Shown piece after piece: positions 33,874 to 43,445 of a DNA stretch of 64,000 nt (position 1 is its first letter; every line of letters begins with the position of its first letter). The stretch is from positions 26,669 through 90,668 of the forward strand of contig NZ_JADWYO010000018.1 of assembly GCF_022414595.1 (NCBI RefSeq). The letters are read 5' to 3'. This DNA is from Streptomyces sp. MUM 203J. Lineage in GTDB: Bacteria; Actinomycetota; Actinomycetes; Streptomycetales; Streptomycetaceae. Position numbers and translations under genes: made by a program. A model generated the notes under the pieces. It ran no database searches. It had not been told where the DNA came from and saw only the letters and a program-made list of their open reading frames with translations.

Positions 33874-35102
33874 GTCGGCGTCCCGGAGGTGTAGGAGCGC
33901 CAGAGGGAAGTCCCCATCCAGTAGGTGCGGATGAGCTGGAACACCAGCTCGGGCAGGAGCAAGGCACAGACGAGCATCGCCTTCCAGCCGAGCGGCGCCA
34001 CTCTGAGCGCGGAGAACAGCGACCAGACCAGCAGGATGGCCAGCCAGAGCGGATCGCCCGCCGGACTGCCCTGCTGGAGCGACTGACCCGCCCACACCGC
34101 GATCCAGCCCAGGCTGTAGGCGAAGCCCAGCAGACCGAGAACGTACTGCACGATGGACAGCCGGGTGTGCCGTGTCCATCCGCGCTGCCGCATGATGTCG
34201 AGGGTGCCGCGGACCCAGCGCTCCCGCTGGCGGACCAGGTCCCGCAGCCGGGGCATCAGGTCCGTGTACGCCACGCAGTACTGGTTGGCGGTCACCCGCC
34301 ACCCGGACTCCTTCAGGGCCAGCGTGGTCTCGTAGTCCTCCACCAGATTGCCGCTGTGCTGCCAGAACACCTCGCCGCGCGCGTCGACGAGCTGCTGGAG
34401 CGCCGCCGTGCGGTAGAACGAGCCCGCCCCGGCCATGGTGTGCACGCCGCTGCGGGCGCGTGTGTGGGCGTACCGCCCGTACTCGATGATCTGCATCCCG
34501 GCCAGATAGCGCTGCCAGGTCGACCTCCACAGTCCCCCTCTGCCGTAGCAGGTCGCGCTGACGCCGCCGAGCCCGGGATCGGCGTCCATGACCAGTCGGG
34601 CCCGGGCGAGGAACTCGGGGTGGAGGCTGGTGTCGGCGTCCATCACCAGGACGAAGCGGGCGGCCTGCTCCAGGGAACCGGCCTGTTCGGCGAGCCGCGT
34701 CAGACCGTGGTTGAGCGCCCCGGCCTTCTTGTGGGGGTTGTGTGGAAGGGACAGTACCCGCGTCGGGGGGACGCCGGGGCGGGTGGCGAACTCCTGGGCC
34801 ACCCTTTGTGTGCCGTCGGTCGAGTTGTTGACGACGACCAGGACCAGGTCGGGGCGGTGGGTCTGTGCGGCGAGGGACTCCAGCGAGCCGAGGATCTCGG
34901 CCTCCTCGTCGCGGGCGGGAATCACGACGACGGTGTCGTGGAGAGCTTCGCGATGCGCGTTCGGCAACGTTCCCGGAGCTGTGGAACCGGAGTCGGGCCG
35001 GGAGGGTCTGGACGCGATGGCCGCTCTGGAAGTCCCAGAAGCGGCCAAGATGGGGACGGGCATGTTTTCGGGACCGAATCGAGCAATCCCTGTCTCAACC
35101 AT
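33864..35102 (-). CDS. Processive family 2 glycosyltransferase (membrane)
   Basis: 412 residues from ATG 35102 (TGGAGA upstream). The GT2 catalytic domain has VVVIPARDEE, the metal-binding VMDADTS, the acceptor-site VEDYET and the QRERWVRG motif (QxxRW-like) typical of processive synthases such as hyaluronan or cellulose synthase. Two or more membrane segments follow at the C-terminus (SIVQYVLGLLGFAYSLGWIA; LVCALLLPELVFQL). It probably makes or extrudes a beta-linked cell-surface polysaccharide. Its only operon partner is the small membrane protein just downstream; no polysaccharide lyase or hydrolase is adjacent. Confidence 0.92.
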   Translation of the reverse strand: MVETGIARFGPENMPVPILAASGTSRAAIASRPSRPDSGSTAPGTLPNAHREALHDTVVVIPARDEEAEILGSLESLAAQTHRPDLVLVVVNNSTDGTQRVAQEFATRPGVPPTRVLSLPHNPHKKAGALNHGLTRLAEQAGSLEQAARFVLVMDADTSLHPEFLARARLVMDADPGLGGVSATCYGRGGLWRSTWQRYLAGMQIIEYGRYAHTRARSGVHTMAGAGSFYRTAALQQLVDARGEVFWQHSGNLVEDYETTLALKESGWRVTANQYCVAYTDLMPRLRDLVRQRERWVRGTLDIMRQRGWTRHTRLSIVQYVLGLLGFAYSLGWIAVWAGQSLQQGSPAGDPLWLAILLVWSLFSALRVAPLGWKAMLVCALLLPELVFQLIRTYWMGTSLWRSYTSGTPTWA

Positions 35103-35528
35103 GTGAGTTCTCCAGTCGAGCGTGGATCGAAGTGTCCAGCACACGACGCTGTGTACCTGGTTCGCTGGGCGGCCTCCATGATCACACACGATCAAGTAAG
35201 GTCTAGACCAATCTGGGTGTACGGCCCGGTAACCACTGAAGAACTTTGCCCTCGCCAAGTCTCCACGCCGCTGACGGACTTGAGTTCCGTCCGCAGCCGT
35301 CGGGGGCTGTCGCGAGGGCGTCGAGCGCGGAGACGGGGCTGCTGTCCAGCGCTTCGAGGCGCCTCAGCCTCGGCACGGCAGCACAAGCCGCCCGAGCAGC
35401 CCTGGTCTCACCGCTGGGCTTTCGCAGCGGTGACTCCTGCCTGTTGCGGGACATGCCGTCGGTGACAGAGGCCAACTCCGGTGTAACCGAGGTGCCTCGA
35501 CGGGCATCGGCCGGGTAGCGTGCGGGCC
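35103..35528. promoter_or_regulatory. Divergent intergenic region
   Basis: 426 bp between the glycosyltransferase start and the presumed leader of the efflux gene. No gene is recognisable. The AT-richer stretch around 35175-35215 is a plausible promoter for the glycosyltransferase. Confidence 0.4.
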
Positions 35529-35594
35529 ATGTCGAGTCCTGAGTCAGACAGGGCGGGGGCTTTCGGTCACGCCGTCAGCCCCATGAACGCCTGA
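35529..35594 (+). CDS. Possible leader peptide of the chloramphenicol exporter gene
   Basis: A 21-codon open frame (start MSSPESDRAG) ending in TGA, 111 nt before the exporter start. A hairpin-forming stretch follows at about 35610-35637 (CCGCA-TTC-TGCGG inside CGCG arms). Chloramphenicol-resistance genes are often controlled by ribosome stalling on a leader peptide, so the layout fits attenuation. No Shine-Dalgarno is convincing, and this is a guess from position. Confidence 0.3.
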   Translation: MSSPESDRAGAFGHAVSPMNA

Positions 35595-35705
35595 GCTCGT
35601 AGCCTGTCGTCGCGCCGCATTCTGCGGTGGGGCGCGGGTGCCCCTGGGGCTGGCCGCGGTGACGAGATGACCTTCTCGTGCCTCTCCTCACCTCGGAGCC
35701 ACTCG

Positions 35706-36884
35706 ATGCCCCTCCCGCTGTACCTGCTCGCCCTGGCGGTCTTCGCCATGGGCACCTCGGAGTTCATGCTCGCCGGCCTGTTGCCGGACCTCGCCTCAGA
35801 GTTCGACGTCACCGTCGGGACGGCAGGCGTACTCACCTCGGCCTTCGCGATCGGCATGATCATCAGCGCCCCTCTGGTGGCCGCCCTCGCCCGCAACTGG
35901 CCCACGCGTTCAAGCCTTCTGGGGTTCGTCCTCGCCTTCGCAGCAGCTCACGCCGTGGGCGCCCTCACCACCAGCTTCCCGGTCCTGTTCGCCACCCGGG
36001 TCATCGCCGCGCTCGCGAACGCCGGGTTCCTCTCCGTCGCCCTGGCGGCTGCCGCCACGCTGGTCCCTGCCGACAGGAAGGGACGTGCGCTGGCTGTGCT
36101 GCTGTCGGGCACGACGTTGGCCACGATCGCCGGAGTCCCCGGGGGGTCGGTACTCGGCACCCTGTTCGGCTGGCGGGCCGCCTTCTGGGCTGTCGCCGCT
36201 CTCTGCCTGCCCGCAGCTCTCGGCATCCTGACGGGGATCCCCACAGTACGTGTGACACCGGAGGTGACCGGCGGGCCGACCCTGCGAGCGGAACTCGCCC
36301 AGCTCACCAGACTGCGGCTGGCCCTGGTCATGCTGCTCGGCGCACTGCTGAACGCGGCCACCTTCGCAGGCTTCACCTTCCTCGCCCCCTTGGTGACCGA
36401 CACCGCCGGGCTGGACGAGTTGTGGGTCTCTGCCGTTCTGGTGCTCTTCGGTGCCGGTTCCTTCCTCGGCGTCACCGTCGCCGGCCGGTTGTCCGACCGG
36501 CGTCCCGGTCTGGTCCTCGCGGTCGGCGGTCCGCTGCTGCTCCTCGGCTGGCCAGCCCTGGCGGTGCTGGCCGACGAGCCGGTCGCCCTGTTCGCCCTCG
36601 TGTTCGTGCAGGGCGCGCTGTCGTTCGCGCTGGGCGGCACGCTGATCACGCGGGTCCTCTACGAGGCCGCGGGAGCCCCCACCATGGCCGGCTCCTATGC
36701 GACCGCGGCACTCAACGTCGGCGCCGCCGTCGGCCCCCTCATCGCAGGGCCCACTCTCAACACCGCGGCCGGGAACCTCGGGCCGCTGTGGGCAAGCGGG
36801 CTCCTGGTCGCCGTCGCGCTGCTCATCGCGTGCCCCCTCCGCACTGCGGTCGCGGCCAGGCGGAGTGCCGGGGTACTCCAGTGA
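35706..36884 (+). CDS. cmlR: CmlR/Cmx-type chloramphenicol efflux MFS transporter
   Basis: 392 residues with 12 hydrophobic segments, the same length as Streptomyces CmlR. Family landmarks are MPLPLYLLALAVFAMGTSEFM at the N-terminus (given in part), the drug-transporter loop LVAALARNWPTRSSLLG, FLAPLVTDTAGL, AGRLSDRRPG and YEAAGAPTMAGSYATAALN. It is a proton-driven exporter of chloramphenicol and related amphenicols. I chose ATG 35706 (CGGAG upstream) because the family begins there; the in-frame ATG at 35667 is not conserved. It stands alone, with a hairpin after it, so it is probably an independent resistance gene rather than part of the biosynthetic cluster. Confidence 0.92.
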   Translation: MPLPLYLLALAVFAMGTSEFMLAGLLPDLASEFDVTVGTAGVLTSAFAIGMIISAPLVAALARNWPTRSSLLGFVLAFAAAHAVGALTTSFPVLFATRVIAALANAGFLSVALAAAATLVPADRKGRALAVLLSGTTLATIAGVPGGSVLGTLFGWRAAFWAVAALCLPAALGILTGIPTVRVTPEVTGGPTLRAELAQLTRLRLALVMLLGALLNAATFAGFTFLAPLVTDTAGLDELWVSAVLVLFGAGSFLGVTVAGRLSDRRPGLVLAVGGPLLLLGWPALAVLADEPVALFALVFVQGALSFALGGTLITRVLYEAAGAPTMAGSYATAALNVGAAVGPLIAGPTLNTAAGNLGPLWASGLLVAVALLIACPLRTAVAARRSAGVLQ

Positions 36885-36900
36885 CACACACGAACGCCTC

Positions 36901-37010
36901 ATGAACACCAGGGGACGCCGAAGGCTCATCGGACGGTGCTACCGTCGTCCGATGAGCCACGCGGCTGCCGAGGCCGGTGTCTCCCGCGCCCGACTGTCCA
37001 GGTCGAAGGA
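36901..37010 (+). pseudogene. Possible IS481-type transposase N-terminal fragment
   Basis: A short frame reads RGRRRLIGRCYRRPMSHAAAE and AGVSRARLSRSKDRY, resembling the N-terminal helix-turn-helix of IS481-like integrases (GRxxLxxR...HVAAEMGISRAxxSKWxxRY). The frame has no catalytic domain downstream. The match is short and overlaps a perfect hairpin, so it may be coincidental. Confidence 0.3.
36923..36958 (+). terminator. Hairpin terminator after the efflux gene
   Basis: Perfect 13-bp inverted repeat (36923-36935 and 36946-36958) with a 10-nt loop, 38 nt after the exporter stop codon. Confidence 0.7.
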
Positions 37011-37369
37011 CCGGTACGACCCCCACATCGAAGCCGTCCGCACCGGTGAGACGACCCGCCGCGGGCGGACCCTTGTCACCGCAGAGGCCGAGCAGCGCCG
37101 AAGTACCGGTTCGCCCCTCAGATACGGGCCGCTCACCGGGGCCTCGGCGGAGTCGGATCGCGTGCCGCCCCGCGCCGTCCGCAGCGGGGAGAGACATGGC
37201 CCTCGGCGGAGGCCGCCACCCCGACATGCAGGCCGCCTTCCACGGTCCGACAATGGTGGGAGACCTGGCGCGAATACGCCGGCCGCAAGCGAGTGGGGCC
37301 TCTTGTGTGCCGCCTCACTGATCCTGCCGACGCCGTGACACGCTGCTGTGTCACCGCCGGAGGGCGGGC
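37011..37369. other. Intergenic region before the FUSC gene
   Basis: 359 bp with no recognisable gene. It should contain the promoter of the FUSC-family gene. Confidence 0.4.
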
Positions 37370-39394
37370 ATGATCCGTGAACTGGCCCGGATGAACGTAC
37401 CGCGGCGCGCGGTCCAGACCACCGCCGCCGCCAGCGGAGGGTTCTATCTGTGTCTTTACGGATTCGGCCAGCCTGTCGCGGCGCTCTACGCGCTCTTCGC
37501 ACCCGTCGCGCTGGGACCGCTGTCATCCATCGCCGGAGCCGGTCGGCAGCGGGCCGGGGTGATCCTGCGCGCGCTGCCCTTCGGCCTGCTTCTCGTCGCT
37601 CTCGGCACCACACTCGCGGCAAGCACGTGGACGGCCGTGGCAGGCATGCTGGTGGTCGGGTTCCTGCTGGGGTTCTCACCCATCGCGGGCCCTCGCAGCG
37701 CGGGAGCCGCACCCGGCCTCCAACTGTTCTACATCCTTGCCTGTTTCCCGCCCTACGCCCCGCAGACCCTGCCCGCCCGGCTCTTCGGGGCGGGCCTGGG
37801 TGTCCTCCTGCTCGCCGCCTGCAGTGCTGTTCTCCTTCCGGGCGTACCGGAACGCACCTATCGCGCCTGCCTGGCCGACGCACTCGAAGCGGCGACCGCT
37901 GCCGCGAGGGGCCGCGGCTCCGTCGAGAGCATCCGCGAACGCGGCGACCGGCTGAGGCTGTCGAAGGTGGCGCCCGGGGAGCGACCCACGGGCCCCGGGC
38001 GCAAGGACCGGGCCCTGGCCCAGGCGGGCTCCGCGACCCGACGTCTTCTGGAGGGACTGGCCGAACTGTCGGTCCCTGCGTGGCGTGGGGGTGCGTCGAA
38101 GCCCGACGCGGCCTGCGATGTCCTGCTCTCCCGGATCGCCGACACGTGCGCGTCCGCCGCCGGGGCCCTGCGGGCTGGCACAAGCGTCCCCTCGGCGGCA
38201 CCGCTGGAAGCGGCGACGGAGGGTATTCAGGATCAACGCATTCACCGGGCCGCGCCGCAGCAGCCGGACCTCACCGTACTGCGCAAGCAGTCCGCCGTCC
38301 TCGAACTCGCCGCGGCCGCGTGGGTCGCGGTCACGGCACTCGGTATCGCGGAACGGGGGCGGTCCGCGCCGTCGGCCTGGGGAGACCTGTTCTACTACGC
38401 GAACCTGCCTGCGCACCGGCTCTGGGCACGCCGTGTGGCCGGCAATCTCACGCGTCGTTCCGTGTGGTTCCAGAATGCGGCACGTGTGGCACTCGGACTG
38501 GCGGCGGCCCGTCTCGTGGCAGGTTCACTCGACCTCGCCCACGGGTTCTGGGTGCTGCTGGCGGTGCTGACACTGGGCCGGACCACCGTGGGCGCGACTT
38601 GGGGGGCGATCCGGCGGGCGCTGGTCGGCACTCTGTCGGGTGCCGCTGCTGCCGGCACCCTGCTTCTCCTGCTGGGGCCGCACACGGACGTCTACGCAGC
38701 CCTGCTCGTGCCGACCATGCTGGTGGCGTTCACACTGGGGCCGTCCCTGGGGATCGCCTACGCACAGGGCTTGTTCACCTTCCTGGTCGCCGTCGTCTTC
38801 GCCCAGGTCGCCTCGGTGAACTGGCGGCTGTCCGAAGTGCGCCTTCTGGACGTGGTCACCGGGAGTGTCATCGGTCTGCTGTGCGGACTGCTGGCCTGGC
38901 CGGCCGGAGGCCACCGTGAGGTCCGCCGCGCGATGGCGGAGCTGCTGCACGCCTGCGGAACCCTGGTTCCGCCCACCGTCGGGCTGCTGACCTCGCCCAG
39001 GCCGTCCCGCTCGTCCCTGCCGACGGTGCCGGTGCTGCGCCGGCTCCGACTGGCCGAGGCAGCGTACGCCCAGTACCGCAACGAACCTCCCGTGGACGAG
39101 GACGGGACATCCACCGACTGGCATGCCGTGCTGATCGTCGCCCACCAGACACTGCAAGGGACGCACCGGCTCTTGCGCTTCGATCTCCCCGCGGCCGGCG
39201 TACGCGGTCACGAGGAAGGCCATGCGGCGGTCCGCCGAGAACGCGGGGCGGCTCCCGACGGTGTGCGGCCGGTCCCCACGGAGCCGGGGTACGGCATCCC
39301 CCTGCCCGTACTCGTCGACCTCGACGTCTGGTTGACGAGCATCGGCCGTCGGCTCGACCGGATAGCGGCGTCGATCCCGACGCGTCCCGTCTGA
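37370..39394 (+). CDS. FUSC-family inner membrane protein
   Basis: 674 residues with two clusters of about six membrane segments: residues 15-165 and about 370-520. They are separated by a soluble region of about 200 residues with an Arg/Lys-rich linker. The second half (FWVLLAVLTLGRTTVGATWGAIRRALVGT given in part) matches the FUSC/aromatic acid exporter pattern (PF13515), related to YccS and AaeB. Such proteins are thought to export aromatic acids or other small anions. Start ATG 37370 follows GGAGG. No periplasmic adaptor gene is adjacent, as expected in a Gram-positive. The substrate is unknown. Confidence 0.88.
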   Translation: MIRELARMNVPRRAVQTTAAASGGFYLCLYGFGQPVAALYALFAPVALGPLSSIAGAGRQRAGVILRALPFGLLLVALGTTLAASTWTAVAGMLVVGFLLGFSPIAGPRSAGAAPGLQLFYILACFPPYAPQTLPARLFGAGLGVLLLAACSAVLLPGVPERTYRACLADALEAATAAARGRGSVESIRERGDRLRLSKVAPGERPTGPGRKDRALAQAGSATRRLLEGLAELSVPAWRGGASKPDAACDVLLSRIADTCASAAGALRAGTSVPSAAPLEAATEGIQDQRIHRAAPQQPDLTVLRKQSAVLELAAAAWVAVTALGIAERGRSAPSAWGDLFYYANLPAHRLWARRVAGNLTRRSVWFQNAARVALGLAAARLVAGSLDLAHGFWVLLAVLTLGRTTVGATWGAIRRALVGTLSGAAAAGTLLLLLGPHTDVYAALLVPTMLVAFTLGPSLGIAYAQGLFTFLVAVVFAQVASVNWRLSEVRLLDVVTGSVIGLLCGLLAWPAGGHREVRRAMAELLHACGTLVPPTVGLLTSPRPSRSSLPTVPVLRRLRLAEAAYAQYRNEPPVDEDGTSTDWHAVLIVAHQTLQGTHRLLRFDLPAAGVRGHEEGHAAVRRERGAAPDGVRPVPTEPGYGIPLPVLVDLDVWLTSIGRRLDRIAASIPTRPV

Positions 39395-39559
39395 CTCGCC
39401 GGGAGCGAAGCCGACAGTACGCCCGGGTGGCCGAGGACGGTACGGGACGTACGGATCAACCCAGTCGCCCGGTGCCTCCGTCCAGCCGTCTGGTGGCGGC
39501 CGTGAGTTGGTCCGCGTCCTCGTAGGCGGTTCCGCCGCAGGCCGACTTCTCGGACACAG

Positions 39560-40028
39560 GGGATGCTCGTGCAGATCGCCTGCTCACCCTCGGATCCGGT
39601 GCCTGAGCAGGGGGCCGTGTCCAGGCCGCACAGGGCGAACCCCACCCGCCGACAGGCGTGGACGGCCGGAGCGTTGACGTCGGTGGCCTCCGGCCAGACC
39701 TGCCCGGCCCGACACTCGTGTGCGCATTCGGGGGCGCATCCTCCAGCGCGCGCCACCTCACGGCCCGGCGGCCGGGTGCGACCGCGATGTCCTCGATGAC
39801 GGGGCGGAGATTCCACAAGCCGTAGGAGACGGCCACGAAGTCGGCCCGCCGTCGGCCCCGACGGCGGTACGGCCGCCGGGCGCCCCGCCGTCCTCGCCTC
39901 CGACGGGCTCATCCTCCGGGCAGACCTTCGTGAGGGGCTGCTCCACCGGAACCTCGCAGAGCGCGTGTTGTCGAGGACCTCGACGGCCCCGGCGTCCTCG
40001 GGCGGTGCGCAACTCGTAGGCCGTGGTC
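39560..40028 (-). pseudogene. GNAT acetyltransferase remnant (streptothricin acetyltransferase-like)
   Basis: Pieces in three minus-strand frames follow the order of a GNAT protein: YELRTA and LCEVPVEQPLTKVCPEDEP, then VAVSYGLWNLRPVIEDIAVAPGRR (the CoA-binding entry; the usual GxGxxL loop is lost), then VNAPAVHACRRVGFALCGLD and GEQAICTSIPC. The last part resembles the C-terminus of streptothricin-type N-acetyltransferases. Several frameshifts and loss of the acetyl-CoA loop make it non-functional. Confidence 0.7.
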
Positions 40029-40148
40029 ATGGCACGGCGTTCCGGCCGGGCGGACCGGGAGGAGGCGCGTTCCGGCCGCCGCGGCCCGGGACGTGCTCGG
40101 CACAGGAGCTCCGCCGCGCCCACCGGGGCGGAGGACCGGGGCCGGGCT

Positions 40149-40853
40149 TCAGCCGGGCACGGCGGTGCCGCGGCGCAAGGTGAGGGCGTAGCAGACGGCG
40201 GTCACCAGTACCGCCGCGGCGGCCACGAGCAGCACCGTGCCCGGGCTCTCCGTTTCGCGGAGCGCCAAGGAGCCCAGCAGGGCGCCCGCGAACATCGCCG
40301 CCATCGAGGCCCCGCGCCGCAGCTCGAGCCCGCGGCCTGAGGGGATCTTCGTCTCGTGGGCGAACGGCAGACTGCTGACCAGAGCCGTCAGGGTCCGGGT
40401 GGTGAGCGTGGTCGTCAGATCCGGTTTGTGTACCCGCATCGCGGTCACGTTCCGCATGCCCATGGCTGCTCCGACCAGGGCCGTCACCAGGTAGTGGCGG
40501 CTCGTCAGCGGTCCGCCGGCGATCTGCCACGCCACCAGTCCCGCGACGGCCAGTGCTGCTCCCTCCACGAGCAGTGCCGCCACGAACCAGCGGTGACCGC
40601 GCACGTCCACAGCCGACTCGAACCGGGCGCCCAGCGCCGCACCGACGGAGAACCCGGCCATCGAGACCACACATGCCTTCACCGACAGGAACTGCGCCCC
40701 GCCGGCGGCGAAACCTAGGAAGAGCAGGTTGCCTGTCTGCGTGGCGGTGAAGACCGGGCCGAGCGCCAGGTAGCTGACGGCCTCCACGATGCCCGTGATC
40801 AGGGTGAGCGACACCATGGCCGCGCTGAGTGCGGCTCCCGTGCCGGCCTTCAC
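40149..40853 (-). CDS. DUF1275 (YoaK-like) membrane protein
   Basis: 234 residues with six hydrophobic segments and the DUF1275 landmarks GIVEAVSYLALGPVFTATQTGN and GAAMGMRNVTAMR (each given in part), plus LTTTLTTRTLTAL. The function is unknown; members are found widely beside stress and transport genes. The GTG at 40853 has GGAGG immediately against it, which is too close, so the ATG at 40817 (13th codon, MVSLTL) is a real alternative. Confidence 0.85.
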   Translation of the reverse strand: MKAGTGAALSAAMVSLTLITGIVEAVSYLALGPVFTATQTGNLLFLGFAAGGAQFLSVKACVVSMAGFSVGAALGARFESAVDVRGHRWFVAALLVEGAALAVAGLVAWQIAGGPLTSRHYLVTALVGAAMGMRNVTAMRVHKPDLTTTLTTRTLTALVSSLPFAHETKIPSGRGLELRRGASMAAMFAGALLGSLALRETESPGTVLLVAAAAVLVTAVCYALTLRRGTAVPG

Positions 40854-41096
40854 CCTCCGAGTCCCGGTACCCGCCGCTCCCCATGTGGTCGTTCGGACGT
40901 CCGTGGGCCGAGCGGACCGCCGGGCGGGCGCCCCTCCCCCACGGCAGTCGCCCTGCGGGGCCCCGATGGCCGGGCATCACCACAGACCGTCAGCGAGGCC
41001 GTCGTCGGCACGTGCCAGGGGCCGTCCGCGGCACGCGGCCGGGCCGCTGCCCGGGCGGGCACGTGCACGGGTCGCCATGTCGTCATCGCCGGTCCG

Positions 41097-43445
41097 TCAC
41101 GACTTCCGGGCACTCGCAGGTTCCCGCCCCGGCGGCTGACGCGGCTCCGGCTGCGACGGTGCGGGAGGGAGCGGCAGCTCCACGGTTTCGGACGGGGTGA
41201 GGGCCACGGGCTCGCCATGGTGGAAGACGTCCAGCGGCCGTCCGCCCAGGACCGTGTAGCGGGCCTCCGTGCCGGTGACCTCCACCCGCAGTGCCTGCTG
41301 CCGGAGCATGACGGTGAAGCACAGCCGGCTCAGCTGCTCGGGCAGCCGCGGGGCGAAGGCGACGGACGTGCCCTGCCGCCGCATGCCGCCGAAGCCCTTG
41401 ACCAGAGCGATCCACGTGCCGGCGAGTGAGGCGATGTGCAGACCGTCGCGGGTGTTGTGCTCCAGGTTCTCCAGGTCCATCAGGGCTGCCTCGCCCAGGT
41501 AGGCGTACGCCAGCCGAAGGTGGCCGGTCTCCGCGGCGAGCACGGCCTGTGTGCAGGCCGACAGGGAGGAGTCCCGGACCGTCATCGGCTCGTAGTAGGC
41601 GAAGTTGCGCGCCTTCTCCTGCGCGGTGAAGGCGTCCGGCCGTGTCTGCATCGCCAGGACCAGGTCCGCCTGCTTGATCACTTGCTTGCGGTAGAGGTCG
41701 AAGTACGGGTAGTGCAGCATCAGCGGGTACTTCTCCGGCCCGGTCCCGTCGAAGTCCCACGACTCGAGCCGGGTGAACCCGGCCGACTGCTCGTGGACCC
41801 CCAGGACGTCACTGAACGGGACGGCCATCCGGTCCGCGGCGTCCCGCCACGACGCGGCCTCCTCGTCGTCGACGCCGAGTTCCCGGGCCCGCCGCGGGTG
41901 GCGTACGGCTGTCTCGGCTGCCGCCCGCAGGTTCTGCTGCGCCATCAGATTCGTGTAGAGGTTGTCGCGCCCGAGGGCGCTGTACTCGTCCGGTCCGGTG
42001 ACTCCGTCGATGTGGAAGACGCCCTCGGTGTCGTGATGGCCGAGTGACCGCCACAGACGGGCCGTGTGCACCAGCAGGTCGAGTCCCGGCCCCTTCTCGA
42101 ACTCCTCGTCCCCGGTGGCCCCGACATATCTGAGCACGGCGTCGGCGATGTCGGCGTTCACGTGGAACGCCGCGGTCCCGGCCGGCCAGTAGCCGGAGCA
42201 CTCCTCACCCGTGATGGTCCGCCATGGGAAGGCGGACCCCTGGAGTCCCAGTTGGCGGGCGCGCTCGAGCGCCGTGGGCAGTGTCGCGTGCCGCCAGCGG
42301 AGGACCGGCGCGACGGCCTGTGGTGCGGTGTAGGTCAGCACGGGCAGGACGAACGATTCGATGTCCCAGAAGGAGTGGCCGTCGTATCCGGTCCCGGTCA
42401 GGCCCTTGGCCGGGATCGCCCGCTCCTCGCCCCGGGCGGCCGCCTGCAGCACGTGGAAGAGCCCGAAGCGCACTGCCTGCTGGATCCTGGCGTCTCCGTG
42501 TACCTCGACGTCCGCGCCCGCCCAGAAGTCGTCCAGGTAGCGGCGCTGTTCGGCGAGGAGGCCTGCCCAGCCGGTACTGCGCGCCAGGGCCAGGGCCGCG
42601 TCGACCTGGTCGTGCACCTCGGGCAGGCTGCGCCGCGCGGACCAGCCGTGGGACACGAATTTGACCAGTCTCAGGCGCTGTCCCTTGGCGACCTTGGCGG
42701 CGACGGTGAGACGGCTGACGTCCGGTTCGCTCTCCGCTGATGTGACGGTGCCCTCGGGTCCGTCGACGATGTGGTCGGCGGCCGCCGCGACCCGCAGCCT
42801 GCTGCGTTCCGTATGGTGCACCAGGCGCAGCCTGGTGCCCTGGGCGAAGTTCTGCTCGGGGCTCAGCCGCGATACGGCGGCGGCTGCGGCCCGCGGGTCT
42901 TCGCCGCCGCCGGGCAACTGCTCGTTGGCGACCAGTTCGGACTGCAGGACGAGGGAGGCCGCGCCGTCCAGCGGCTCGACCTCGTAGTGGACGGCGGCGA
43001 CGGCCCGCTGGGTGAAGGACACCAGCCGGGTGGAGGTGATGCGCACCCTGCGGTCGGTCGGGGAGGTCCATTCCGCGGTACGGCGCAGCACACCTCCGCG
43101 GAAGTCCAGCACCCTCTGATGCGAGGTCAGTTCACCGTAACGCGGGTCGAAGGGCTCGTCGTCCACGAGGAGCCGGACGACCTTGCCGTCCGTGACGTTG
43201 ATCATCGTCTGACCGGACTCGGGGTAGCCGTATCCGGCCTCGGCGTACGGGAGGGGCTGCAGCTCGTGGACGCCGTTGAGGTAGGACCCGGGCAGACCGT
43301 GAGGCCCCTCTTCCAGATTGCCGCGCCAGCCGACGTGCCCGTTGGCGAGGGCGAACACGGACTCGCTCTGCGCGAGCACCGACAGGTTGAGCTCGGTCTC
43401 GCGCAGGCACCACGGCTCCACCGTGTACGCGGGGTGCTCGATCAC
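41097..43445 (-). CDS. GH65 glycoside phosphorylase (maltose/trehalose/kojibiose phosphorylase type)
   Basis: 782 residues, the usual length. It has an N-terminal super-sandwich domain (LANGHVGWRGNLEEG, GSYLNGV), then the (alpha/alpha)6 barrel with GHSFWDIESFVLPVL, and the acid catalyst Glu near 485 in GVTGPDEYSALGRDNLYTN. This is the pattern of inverting GH65 phosphorylases, which split an alpha-glucobiose with phosphate to give beta-glucose-1-phosphate. The GTG start at 43445 overlaps the stop of the HAD gene by 4 nt. Its partner, a beta-phosphoglucomutase-like HAD protein, would convert the product to glucose-6-phosphate, which feeds the pentose phosphate operon at 45.6 kb. Which disaccharide is used cannot be told by eye. 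Confidence 0.94.
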   Translation of the reverse strand: MIEHPAYTVEPWCLRETELNLSVLAQSESVFALANGHVGWRGNLEEGPHGLPGSYLNGVHELQPLPYAEAGYGYPESGQTMINVTDGKVVRLLVDDEPFDPRYGELTSHQRVLDFRGGVLRRTAEWTSPTDRRVRITSTRLVSFTQRAVAAVHYEVEPLDGAASLVLQSELVANEQLPGGGEDPRAAAAAVSRLSPEQNFAQGTRLRLVHHTERSRLRVAAAADHIVDGPEGTVTSAESEPDVSRLTVAAKVAKGQRLRLVKFVSHGWSARRSLPEVHDQVDAALALARSTGWAGLLAEQRRYLDDFWAGADVEVHGDARIQQAVRFGLFHVLQAAARGEERAIPAKGLTGTGYDGHSFWDIESFVLPVLTYTAPQAVAPVLRWRHATLPTALERARQLGLQGSAFPWRTITGEECSGYWPAGTAAFHVNADIADAVLRYVGATGDEEFEKGPGLDLLVHTARLWRSLGHHDTEGVFHIDGVTGPDEYSALGRDNLYTNLMAQQNLRAAAETAVRHPRRARELGVDDEEAASWRDAADRMAVPFSDVLGVHEQSAGFTRLESWDFDGTGPEKYPLMLHYPYFDLYRKQVIKQADLVLAMQTRPDAFTAQEKARNFAYYEPMTVRDSSLSACTQAVLAAETGHLRLAYAYLGEAALMDLENLEHNTRDGLHIASLAGTWIALVKGFGGMRRQGTSVAFAPRLPEQLSRLCFTVMLRQQALRVEVTGTEARYTVLGGRPLDVFHHGEPVALTPSETVELPLPPAPSQPEPRQPPGREPASARKS

